64,000 nucleotides of DNA from Vespa crabro (taxonomy: Eukaryota; Arthropoda; Insecta; Hymenoptera; Vespidae): assembly GCF_910589235.1 (NCBI RefSeq), contig NC_060956.1:7847999-7911998 (forward strand), written 5' to 3'. The translations under genes and the position numbers were made by a program. How positions within the stretch are numbered: the first letter of the stretch is position 1; every line of letters starts with the position of its first letter. The notes under the pieces are model-generated. The model was not told where the DNA came from, did not search any database, and was given only the letters and a program-made list of their open reading frames with translations. Shown here one piece after another: positions 12,532 to 24,059 of this stretch.

Positions 12532-14772
12532 TTAAGTTATCACAGGTAAATCAAATCTGTTGCCACTTAAAGAATACACACGTTTTACAGTTTCCACAAC
12601 CTTATTCATTTCTCTACAAGGCATTGGAGCATGATCATATAATATTTGTATCATCTTTAATAAATCTTGTATTATATACGAAAAATTATCATGAACTTCA
12701 CCAACAGTTGCTAAACACACGTAAGTATCGAATTTTTTTAAAGCTGCCATAATAATTGATTTATCATATAAATTTGTTACTAAATCCTATATATTAAGAG
12801 AAAAGATTTTTTATAAAAAATAAAAATTATAATCTATATAATATACCTAAACGTATAAATTGTACATACTTCGAAAGAAGGTAGACTACAATATAGAGGC
12901 CAATCTTTTTTGCACGGTATGCAATCACATTTGAAATAATACTGTTTTAAAAGTTTCTCTTGTCTTCTTTGTTTTACCATTATAGCATAATGCTGACCAT
13001 AATTATCTAAAATCTAAGAGAATGTTAAGTTTATAATTCTCCAAAACATAACAAAATATTTCTTAAGGCTCTAAAAATAAATAAGTACCTGATCTCCTTG
13101 TTTTATAGGATAAGCAGCACATATAATCATATTTGTAGATCTTGAATACCTTAGTATATTTGGATCACAGCTATGATTAAACAGACTATAAAATGCCATT
13201 GCTGCAATACCTCGTTCTCTAACATCTAAACCATATTCTTCATCCAACTGTAATATAATTCAATTACAATATGAAAAGAAAACAGTAAAAGCAAATACTT
13301 ACGCTATGAATGTTAGTAGGTATTATTTGTTGATGCCGTAATATAAGCCCACCAATTAATGTAACATCTTTGTTTTTAATTAATGCAGATAATTCATGTT
13401 CCAATTTATCCCCAAACATCATAGTACGTGTAGCAAGCAAATATAAAATAATACAAGCATCTACAGATTTTCTGAATAGGTCAATTGGTAGTCTTTTTTC
13501 AGTATTTGTCGTGAGACTGTATATACTTCTATATTTATCACTGTGAAATTTATTATCAGAACTAAAACCTTTTGTTCTAGGATCTATAACAAATAGTTAC
13601 TAAATTGAAAATAAAATTAGCTAATACCATTACTTTATATTTCAAAAATTATGTAATAACTTATAATTACCATCCCATTCATCAATTTCTTTAATCAGAC
13701 TTCGTAAATCTTCTAAACTATTAAATTCTTTTATTGCTTGTATTGCAAGTCTTGCGCTAAATAGATCAAACTTAATATAATTAGAAATCTCAAACAATAC
13801 TGAATATACAGGACATTCTATATCATGATATTTCTTCCAGTCTTCCAATTTACATTTTTCTGAACAATACATGGCACAAGTGCAATGATCACAAGGTATA
13901 CTGGCCAAAGAAATCTCCAGACAATTTGAACAATGAGTATAAATATTATCTGGTGTTAACATAAAAGAATAAGGTTTCTCTGAAGCAATGACTTCACCAG
14001 GAGAAATGTCACGAGTAGCAACAACATGTCTTCCATAACGTTCATTATATTTAATAGCTATTGCATCTGATGAACACGGAATTTCTATGTTTTGAGATTT
14101 AACTTCAAAAAGATACTGATTCTCCTGCTTTTTCGTATTCTTTTTTATCATGTTTTTTGATTGCTCATGTAAATATTGTAATTTTTTTTGAAGATTTTTC
14201 CTGTTAAGATCATTTAATGACATCTTTTCCAGGCAATACAATGCAGCTTTATAATCTTCTTCTATAGAAGAATCTCCCATTGATACTAAACACTCTACTT
14301 TACGTATATATAACTTGACTTTTAATTTATCAGGATAATTCAGAGATAATGCTCTATCAATATCTTGAATAGATTTTCTAAACTTATGAATTTTTAATAA
14401 AATAGCAGATCTGTTAGCATAAGCTAAAGCAAGTTCTTCTGACGAAGGATTTGCATAAGCTATACTCTTTGTATATAATTGCAATATTTGAATACATTTA
14501 TGCCCATCGAGAGGATTTGTAAGAAATAATTTATTTCCCTCCTTTCTAAATTTTTCCGAATCTAAGTGACTTTTTGGCACATTTTTTATTTTAGGAACTA
14601 CATTGAACTGTTGCATTACTTCGAGAGTAAATATTACACGTTCTTCATCATTCTTCAACGTGTTGAACTTATTCGTCAGCCATAAGTTTTTATTCGCTTC
14701 CTTAATACGCCTATGAAGTATTTCATGAAGAATTTCCATATCATCAAATATGTAATAAAATGTAATAAACAA
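12532..14772 (-). CDS. SMYD4: SMYD4-like TPR/MYND/SET protein, 5 coding exons
   Basis: Exons: 14772 (or 14739)-13671, 13583-13303, 13247-13089, 13013-12870, 12786-12532. From the Met at 14739 the protein is 635 aa; the upstream in-frame Met at 14772 gives 646. Numbering from 14739: TPR-like helices about 62-170; N-terminal SET part YGRHVVATRDISPGEV about 235-250; an MYND zinc finger with Cys 270, 273, 283, 286, 292, 296, His305 and Cys309; SET core NHSCDPN 474-480; YGQHY 508-512; post-SET CDCIPC about 532-537. This domain order is typical of SMYD4. The family is annotated as lysine methyltransferases acting on protein substrates; the actual substrate here is unknown. The SET cofactor-binding motifs are intact. 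A minus-strand AATAAA overlaps the stop codon. Neighbours: convergent with the CD73-like gene, same strand as nudE. Confidence 0.92.
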
Positions 14773-16635
14773 ATCTGTAAAAACTGTAATTTTAAAAATA
14801 ATCAGAAGTTTTCATTGCATATATTTTATGATAAGTATAAATTAATATAAACAAAATAACACAATTTGTGTGTTCTATAAAAATGATATTAGGACATATA
14901 ATATTAGTGTTTCCAAAAAATAGTATTAGACCAAGCAATATTTTGGTACCTTTATTTTTGATTAGCCTTGTTCTTATTTAACTTTACAATCATAAAACAA
15001 AAGAAGCAAGAAGAAACAAAAACCGAAGAAATGCTTTTGGGCGGTATCCGCCACAATGAAGATGAGCGCCATCTAACATTCGAATATTTGAACGAATATT
15101 TGAATATGCAAAAGTAAATAAAATGCAATTATTTCACTCACAGATGTAATCCCAATATTTTATCTATTATAATATTTTCTTATTTTTTTAACACATGATA
15201 TTTTTTTATTTTTATTGTTATTACAATGTTTTTGCCAATAGTTGCCTAAATATAACTTAATACAAATGTTCTGATATAAAGGATATTAAATTTTCAATTC
15301 AAGAAAATTTATTTATCAGCAAACAGATGTAAATAAATAACAGTTATAATTAGATTCTATTAAGTTGAAAGATATCCATGATTTATTTTTCATTATTTTA
15401 ACGTGTAACTTCTAATATATCTTTACATTGATGAAGAAAAAATGTATTTCTAGAATTAATATTTTAGTAACATTTGTTGTGTATGATATTAAAAAATAAA
15501 TAAAAGTGTGAATATATTTATATTTTATACTACAGAAAATATAGATTCTATTATAATTAAAATACATTCAAACACATTGAAATAAAAATATTTTTTGCTA
15601 TTCCATTAGTATATTGAAGTACAATACCATAATTTGCATATGAAATATAATATAACAATTTATGATAATACAAAAATTGTTTATATAATGAAATTTATCT
15701 TTTATAAATCTAATGGCACCAATATACAATTTACAAATAAACAATAAAATAAATTGTTAAAAAAAATATTAAGATATTGTCAACATTATGCAGAGTGTAT
15801 ATACTAATATATTATATATATATAGTATATGCATATATTATTCTCGATGTTGTAATGAAATATATAATAGAAGTATACTCAAAACTTATGATCATAAAAA
15901 TTATATGGATACATATAATGTTTATGTATATCCAATAAATTAATAATTTACCATTGTAATTATTACACATTACTTTTTAACAATAACAAACAATTCTTTT
16001 AATGAAATTAAAACTAAATATTAAAAACAACATTTGTGATTGATTTATTTAAATTAGGTTTTTAATACTACAATATAAATAACTAAAACAGTCCATATAT
16101 ATTGCCTTAATATTCATAATACGGCACTAATCTATTTACAAATTTTAATTATATTATTTTAAAATAGGGTTGTATTATTCCACAATTAAATTTAAATGTA
16201 CTTTATAAAAATGTTTTACAAAAAGAAAAATTATTAATATATCTGTTTGTTATTGCTATAATGAAAAATACTCAAATTTGATATCAAATAGCACATATTA
16301 GCCTTCATTTGTATTTATGTTAATTAGTTATATAATAAAGAATTTATTTACGCGCGTGCGCGTTCCATTAACACATATAAATTAAATTTTTATTTTAGTA
16401 ATTATAACCAAATAAATCTAATAAATATGCCAAATTCTAGTTATAAATCTTTGTCACATTATAGTAAAAAATATTTTTTGTCCAAAATAGACGTATAGAG
16501 ATGTATTTACTGACACAATTATGTCATTCTCTAATAATTTATCTATGAATTAATAAACATTCTTATTAAAGCAATAAACATTTTTAAACATAATTGCACA
16601 TTTGTTTAGGCTTATTATAACATAAAAATACCTTG
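14773..16635. other. Spacer between SMYD4-like gene and nudE
   Basis: AT-rich. It must hold the SMYD4-like promoter; a GC-richer patch near 15030-15080 (GGCGGTATCCGCC, a short inverted repeat) is the best candidate. The right part is probably the nudE 3' UTR. No coding signal seen. Confidence 0.5.
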
Positions 16636-19330
16636 TTACAATCGAATGTGGTTGTTGTTTCCTGAGGCTGCGCCTCTCACTTGTCGTCTACTCCTGATTA
16701 AACAAATGCAACAATTTTTTGTTACTTTTATATTTTAACAAAAAAACACTTCAGTTCTACCCTTCATTTATTTTAGTATAATAAATTATTTATTTCCTAC
16801 AATCATCAACTTACCGCATAAATATACATGAGAAATTATTAAAAAACACACTTTATATAATATTAATATATAATATTAACATATATTTATGCAGTAGTTA
16901 GATATTCATTTTTATTTACACAAATATGACAAATAGAATAAAAATCATTTTTCTTTTTTAAACAAAATTCATGCAAATGATGTATTGTAACTGCTAAACA
17001 AACCATACTTGCACTACATGTTGGCAATGATTTAATATCTGATTATTAGTTGAGCCACATATATTTTTATATTCTTTGCATTTGCAAAATTGATATTTAT
17101 AATTTGGATTATATATTAAAACAAAATGATGTGCCACAAAAAGTATATCTTGGAATTAGTGGCTCAACTCTTACTTATAACAAATTCTATATTAACATAT
17201 AATAAAATATAAATTATTAAAAAATACGCTATATAATAACTTAACAAAGTAAATAACATAAAATTAAATTTCATAATTTTTTCGTAAACGAATTTTGATT
17301 AATATCACATTACAATAAACAGATATGATATTTTTGGATCAATATTTATATAGATGTTATCCACATACATAAAAAAAAATAAGCATACAACAAGCATTTA
17401 ATGTGTGTAATAAAGCATATCTTTTGTGAAAGGAAAATTAATTTTATAAAAAAAGAAAAAGAAAAAGAAAATTAATATATATGTATTGAATATATATTTA
17501 TAAGATTTTTATATTAACAAATAATAAATATAATCTGCAAAATATAAAAAATAATATATTATATTATAAAATTCTTTACCAAATATTCTAATTTTGGAAT
17601 TTATTTATCCTTTCACAAAGATTTTATATTATATATAATCATTTTAATATTCAAATAATTTTCTAATTTAGAAATATAAAATTATTTTAAAATAATACAT
17701 AAATGCAATGATACATAAGCTTCTACATTCTCATGTAATAGAGTTTATATAATATCTTTATCTTTCTAACAACAGAAATATAAAAAATTAATATATTGTC
17801 TATGAGAAAATGAAATTAAAAATATATTCTAATAATTTCAGAACTAACAAAAATATAAAAAATATAAAGTTTATTTAGAAAATTATTATGACTGTTATAT
17901 ATATATTTTATACAGTCTTATAAAATATGTTCAAAATACTAAAATGGAAAGCTATGCAACTGAGATAGTATTATCTAATTTCTTTCATATTAAAGAAAGA
18001 AATTGAAAAGCTATGCCACTAAGATAGTACAAAACTTAAAATATACACAAATCTATGACCATTTCATAAAAAGCACTAGAAATTGTATACACAACCAGTA
18101 AATTAACTTAACAATAAGTACACTTTATTTTATTTGGCCAGTATCATGTACCTTTCCAATTGATTAGTTCCAAAAAAATTATGCAATTTGAATATTTTAC
18201 ATTTTATACATAAAAATTTTTGCAGGTACATAATATTTACTTTTGAGGGTTATGTAACAGTACAAATAAAGAACAGCACAATTCCATGTGAAAGTTTGAT
18301 AGAAATGTTACCTGTAGAGATCACGTACAGCTTGGTCCTCTCGTGATGCATTTCTACATGTATTCAATTTGTTTTCCAAAGCCTATATGAAAAAATTTTT
18401 ATTATCAGTAGAGTATTTCATAAATATCCTTGCAAAAGTTAATTACATTAATCTAAATTTTAATATATCAGAATAAATAGAAATAAAATGTACTACCGAA
18501 TTTGATATAATTTAATTATATAGAGTGATTATTTTCTAATTAAATAATTTATTATTTTCTCTTTATGAGATTTTTAATAAGAAAATAATATTAAATTATA
18601 TATAATATTTATATTTATATATAAATAAATATTAAATAAACAAATACAATGTGTTAATACAGCATAGTTCTTTATATTAATGATTTAGTTCTCTTTATAT
18701 TGTAAAAATAATTAAATCTGGATATTACTTAACTGAAAGAAATAGAAAATACAACAAAAAATAATCCTAATATGTAATAAAACATGCAATACATCAATCC
18801 TAATCCTCAAAGCCATATAGCAAAACATGCATGAGCAATTTATTATCTAGTATATGAAAAGAAATATACTAAGATAAGAATTATATATTCAGTATTACAA
18901 ACAAAAAGAAAGAATTGTTTAAATATCATTGATGATATAAATAAGCATGAAAGCAATGGAATCAAAGAAAATATAAAGAAGAAAAACGAATAAAGACCTG
19001 CATTATAAGGAGATGGAAAATAATTTAATGATGAGGTATCACGAAGATTGTCTGCATTTGGCTGGTCTAGGTTGTTGCCTAATACACTGTGTAGGTGTAT
19101 AAACTTGAATCGATGGTGCATTATTTGTTGGAATGGTATTTGATTTTTTTCCATTTGGACAAGTGCATTTCACCCTCCTACAGTCCATGCAGACCCATCT
19201 GTCAAGCTACCAAAACACCGGCTACTAGTAACAACTACATTCTTATACAAAAAAAAAGGATACTAATATCATCAATTAAATAAAGTTTTATTGAATTTAT
19301 TAAAAAAATTTATATATATAATTTATATAA

Positions 19331-19363
<33 letters not shown>

Positions 19364-21410
19364 GTAATAATAATAAAATAAAGTTGTTATTCTAAATAGT
19401 TTTTCCAAATAAAATCTAATTTATATACAAAAAATAATATAGACAAATACACAAGATTTACAAAATTACAAGAAAATACAGGCCATGCTTTAAGCTTTAA
19501 TAACAGCATTCTTCTTTTTATTACAAACATCTGTTGCATTCTAATAATTCAATTTTTGTACTCACTCCAACTTTTCGCATCAGGTCTCCAATCATATTCA
19601 TCGCTAATATTCTGGTACATGGTGCCAACGGTGGATTTATATTATTATTGTTGTTCCCAATTACACCCCCTACTACTCCATTTCCAACTAATAGTAAATA
19701 AGAAAAAATATATTACTGTACAAATTAAATATGAACAATTATATAAATACAATCTAATATTCAAATAAACAGATGAAAAGCATACATAAACTTGAAAAAC
19801 TGGAAAAATATAAGCTTGAAAATAATTTTTATTTAATATGTAGCAAACTTATATTTACAATTTAATATAAAGTCAAATATTAATTTATTTATAATAATAC
19901 ATAATTTTAATAATGCAAAATTGGAGAATTCATGATAATGAGTAAATATAGAGGAACAGAATAAGTCAATTCCTATTTCATATAAATTACTCTAAAGTAA
20001 TAACTAACAAGAACATTAATAATTAATTATTTTAAAAACATAAACTTTCACTTTAATAAATTTGCAGAAAGCTTTTTCTTAGATCCAAAATAAAGTACGT
20101 GTCTAGACTTACGAAAAGCATTATGAATCTTACTTTTCAATGATGGAGTCGTGTTATTTGAAGGTATAGATTGTGAAACTAATGGACTGGAAGGTGGTGT
20201 ATGTGTTTCTAGTTCAACTTGTAGTTTATTACTATCTACAAGATTACGAACTCTATCTGCTGTCTTATCATTATCTGGTTGGTGTCGCTCTTGTACTTGA
20301 ATCTCTTGTTTCAAATCTAAAAAATTATAATAAATCAATAATAGCATTAAGTACGAAAGAAAGAATATATATAATATATATAATATAAAAGAATATATAT
20401 ATAATATATATATATAAAATTATTATCAAACCTCTAATTTCATCCATTAATCTTTGTACTATGACTTTTAAGCCTTCCTTTTCATCGAGCTCCGACTCAA
20501 GTAAAGCATTCTTTTCTATTGCCAAGTTAAATTTAGCTTCTATCTCTTCTTCCGTTACTCTATTTACCCTGTAATATATAATGAATCATTATAAATATAT
20601 GTATCAGCAGTCACTATATACATCATACTGTCATATGACTATATAATATAACTGTAAATAATATTTTATTTTTAATTATATAAGCAATATTTTATACCAT
20701 TGTATCTTATTCATAAAATTTATATGATGTATTTTTTATAAACATTATTACATACCTATGTGCTCTTTCTAAATCATCATTCTTCTGTTCCAGTTCTCTG
20801 ATATATTTCATCAATTGCTCATGTTGTAATTGCAAATCTTGTGCTTGTGACTGAAACATAGCACAATCCGCAGTTTGTTGATCTAATCTTGTTCTTAATT
20901 GCTCTACTTCTGTTGCAAGTCGTGTATTCCTTTGTCTTAATTCTCTATTTGCTTTTTCAGCTTGTTCTAAAGATGTTTCTAATTCTTTTTCCAACATTTG
21001 AGAATTTTCTTGAAATTCTTCTAATTCTCTTTCAACATCTTCTTTTCTATATTTTAACAAATTATTGGCAACCATAATATAACAATTATATTCCGTGTTA
21101 TAGGAAACTTTTTCAAATTATATTTGACACTCATACTATAGTCAGAAATTAGGCTTCGTACTCATAGTCAATATGTAATCCATAAGGTTTGTATAGCGCA
21201 GTTTCTTATAACACGGATCCTTTATATTGTGTGGAATTCTATCGTACTTCAATATAAATTAATTATATTTTAGAAAAACTGTCCATTGATTTATTCATAA
21301 AATATAGATAAAATAATATTTTACCTTTGATGCATCTGATGAGCAAGATCCATCCAATATTGAATTTCATCATCTTTTGACAAAAATTGAGGAGGATCGG
21401 TTTCCATCAT
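16636..21410 (-). CDS. nudE: NudE (NDE1/NDEL1 homologue), 7 coding exons, 322 aa
   Basis: Exons: 21410-21325, 21046-20756, 20568-20432, 20316-20113, 19687-19566, 18382-18312, 16693-16636 (969 bases, continuous frame). NudE proteins bridge LIS1 and cytoplasmic dynein and act in nuclear migration and spindle function. The N-terminal helix (about 10-30) leads into a long coiled coil (about 29-170) with family signatures KYIRELEQKNDDLERAHR and NALLESELDEKEGL. The C-terminal conserved block (LAMNMIGDLMRKVGALENKL, split by the exon 5/6 junction) precedes a short basic tail ending in HIRL. Length is normal for the family. The start is chosen as the first of two adjacent Mets before TDPPQFLSKDDEIQYW. 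Intron 6 is the longest (about 1.6 kb). A candidate alternative last exon lies in intron 5 at 19039-19206. Confidence 0.95.
17048..17169. repeat. Short element with 11-bp terminal inverted repeats
   Basis: AGTTGAGCCAC at 17048-17058 and its exact reverse complement at 17159-17169 enclose about 100 AT-rich bases inside nudE intron 6. No clear target duplication. It could be a tiny transposon remnant or a long-range hairpin. Confidence 0.35.
19039..19206 (-). CDS. Candidate alternative terminal exon of nudE, Cys-rich
   Basis: Within nudE intron 5 a minus-strand acceptor (GTTTTGGTAG|) opens a 55-codon frame in phase with exon 5 (which ends in phase 0), finishing at TGA 19039-19041. The first residues form a small cysteine cluster, WVCMDCRRVKCTC, followed by a Pro/Asn/Gln-rich segment. 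If used in place of exons 6-7, it would give nudE a different C-terminus. The support is frame, phase and composition only; no family match was recognised. Confidence 0.4.
   Translation of the reverse strand, partial: LDRWVCMDCRRVKCTCPNGKKSNTIPTNNAPSIQVYTPTQCIRQQPRPAKCRQSS
20365..20419. repeat. AT-rich tandem repeat in nudE intron 3
   Basis: Imperfect ATATATAAT repeats containing two copies of AAAGAATATATATAATATAT, in the short intron between exons 3 and 4. Confidence 0.7.
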
Positions 21411-23408
21411 TTTGAAAGTTAATAGAAAGAACCTCAGATATTACTTTGCAAATATATACTAGTTCTTCTATAGTCTTGTCAGTAGGAAGTTAGCATTCTG
21501 ATAAAACAAACAGACACATATATATTAAAATTCATTGAATCATAAGTATAACAATGATATTAAAGGTAAAGATACATGAACAATTTTATACCTATAACAG
21601 CATTTTATATATACTCACTTATACGGCATCATTGATAAATTGCGTAAAAATAACATATTTTTGAATAATAATGTTAATGTTAAGTAATATTGCGTTTCAA
21701 TTTGCAATAGAAAGGATTTAGAGAGAAAGTACACAAATAGCAAGAAAAATAAATGAAAATGATAGGCGTCGTTCGAAATATATTATTATGTGTTCGATGA
21801 CACATTACTCAAAATGTAGAAAACCTTGAAAAAATTCTTGGTATGCAAAATGTAGTCACACATGTATATGACATAAATTTCATTACCATGCAATAAATGA
21901 ATCACTTCTTAATACCGCAACGCATAAAAAACTGGCACGGTAGTGTAATCGTTCGAGAACTTAGAACCTGTTCTCTTTTTTCTTTTTTATTATGCGCAAA
22001 ATATAAAGGTTAACTCGACAAGATCGTCGAGCGAACCCTTGCAGAAGAGACTAATATGTAACATTTGACAGAAATAGTCGTATTTAAATCAGAGAACGAT
22101 ATGTTTACCAGTAGCAAAATGGCAGATATATAAAGCCACATACAGAACTAACGATCAAGCAACGACGAGCCACCGTACGGCCATAAAGTATGTAATACTA
22201 GATTACTGGCAATTACTCCGATATATTACGGTTATATATCTCATATCTATTTTAGAAAACAAAGGAGAGGAACAAAAGAATTTATAAAAGTGATTATACA
22301 TACATAATAAAAAGATATAATATGATGACTTCAAAAAACGTGCAATAAATTTTAAAATAAACATTTAAAAAAAAACGATTAACACACCAGTCATTTTGAT
22401 TGGTTAGTATATATGAAGTGTGTTTAAAAAGTAATGAGATCTCGGGAATAGGCAGCATTGTGTAAATGTTATGACGCTATCTGACAAGGAAAATAAACAA
22501 GACATACAGAATCTGATCACCGATTTTGCCGAAATTTTCTAGGTGTATAATATTGATATAGAAGTAATAAATTCTATTCAGAAATGATGCAATTGTTCAG
22601 AAATGAATGTTTGAAATATACAACACTTTAGTATCACGGCAGCAAAATGTATTCAAATGGTAGTTTGACTTAATGAACTAAGATATAGTTCTACGAGTTA
22701 GAAAATCGTGTGTTCGAAACTCCCTCGTCTTGTTTTTTTTTTTTTTTTTTTTGGTCAACCAGTACTATTAATTTTACTAAGAAAAATATATAAGTAAAAA
22801 ACATTTCTCTACATTTGAATTTCTTTTTCTTTTTAATCTTGAGTTTTTTAGTTTTATCTTTTATATTCAACATAAAATGTTAAAAATTTTTATCTCGGAA
22901 ACGGCAATCCTGGAGAAAAATTATTTAGGCAAATTATCTGATTTCAAATAAGAAAATATAATGGTATTTATTGTTTTTTTATTTAATGTAAGGTTTCGAA
23001 GTCATTTCAAAGTAAACTATGCTTTTTATACAGGAACCTACATATGCTTTTTTTTTATAATAGCAATATATTCTATGTAAAAAGAAAAAGGAAAAAAAAC
23101 AAAAAATGACATAAGTTTTTTTTTATCCACCTTTAATTTTCTAAAATATTTAAAATACATTTGGCAGCTTTAGAGGAAAAGTACAAAAGATAAAAAAATG
23201 TTTAAATTTCTCAAGCAATATATATAATAGTCTATTGTTCGTAAATTTGTTTGATTTGTTCATTTACGCTTTTTAATGTTTAAACTAATACGTATAAATA
23301 TGGACGAACATTCGCATGAAAGAAACTAAAAAAGAATAAATAGACTAATTAAACATTTCGTGTTTCGTACACAATAATACTATTACGTTCTCTGCTACTC
23401 TCATAATT
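21411..23408. other. Spacer upstream of nudE
   Basis: Contains the nudE promoter region (21411-22200) and then AT-rich DNA. No gene seen. A short GC-richer patch near 22020-22200 and the tRNA-like scrap at about 22638-22755 are the only features. Confidence 0.5.
22638..22755 (+). repeat. Possible tRNA-derived (SINE-like) remnant
   Basis: About 90 bases with a weak A-box-like stretch, a good pol III B-box-like motif (GTGTTCGAAACTCCC, about 22711-22725) and then a run of about 20 T, as in a pol III terminator. The cloverleaf cannot be folded convincingly, so this is not called a functional tRNA. Confidence 0.3.
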
Positions 23409-23548
23409 GTTAAAGTACTATACTTAAAATTACGCTTAGTTCTTAGTTTATTCGTAGTCCCAAATCCAAAACCGCTGCGTTCTTTTAAATCTACTCCGTC
23501 CGATCCTAAATACAATTTTGCGTATTTCCTACAAAATCACATTTTATA
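23409..23548 (+). repeat. Diverged direct repeat, left copy (probable LTR remnant)
   Basis: Matches 26435-26604 over its whole length, starting GTTAAAGTA and ending ACAAAATCACATTTTATA, with about 15-20% mismatches by eye and one deletion of about 30 bases in this copy. The two copies flank integrase-like and envelope-like remnants, so they are best read as fragments of the two LTRs. Confidence 0.6.
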
Positions 23549-23780
23549 GAATGAATATATATAATATATATATTTATAATATATATAATATTTATATTTA
23601 TAATATATATATAATATATATAATATATATGTATTATATACTTATTAATTACGTATTAAATATGTACTATATACTGTAATTATATACTTATATAATTTGT
23701 ATCTCAGAGGAAATCACAGACGTATTAATTAAAAATGTCATATGTAAATTTGTGTTATTAAAAGGAATTTTAATACTTAA

Positions 23781-23999
23781 CCGTCCGGCAGCACATTAAT
23801 GTGTTCTTTCTCTACTATAGGTAATCGGCCGGCGATACATTGTTTTTCGACATTTATATAACTAAACCCAATATAAATCTTTTGTTTAAAAATGTCTTTT
23901 ACGAAAAATACATTAATTTTCCTTGAAAAAGGACAGCTTCTATAATACACATAATTTTGCCGGCTGTGCACTTAAATTTTGTTTTCAAAGAGCGGACGG
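23781..23999. mobile_element. 219-bp TTAA-flanked mini-element (piggyBac-like MITE)
   Basis: Ends CCGTCCG...CGGACGG form perfect 7-bp terminal inverted repeats and are flanked directly by TTAA on both sides (23777-23780 and 24000-24003), the duplication piggyBac transposases make. Sub-terminal GGCAG/CTGTGC and internal GGCCGGCG and GCCGGC patches are GC-richer than the surroundings. There is no coding capacity. It is nested inside the decayed retroelement. Confidence 0.55.
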
Positions 24000-24059
24000 T
24001 TAAATGTTAATAAATCAAGACTAACTTTTTATCTTGATTGATGAAAGCAATAGCAAAGA

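Noticed and set aside
22420..22520. Mariner-like start (TGTTTAAAAAGTAATGAGA)
   Set aside because: Only one end resembles a mariner repeat; no matching inverted end or transposase trace was found.
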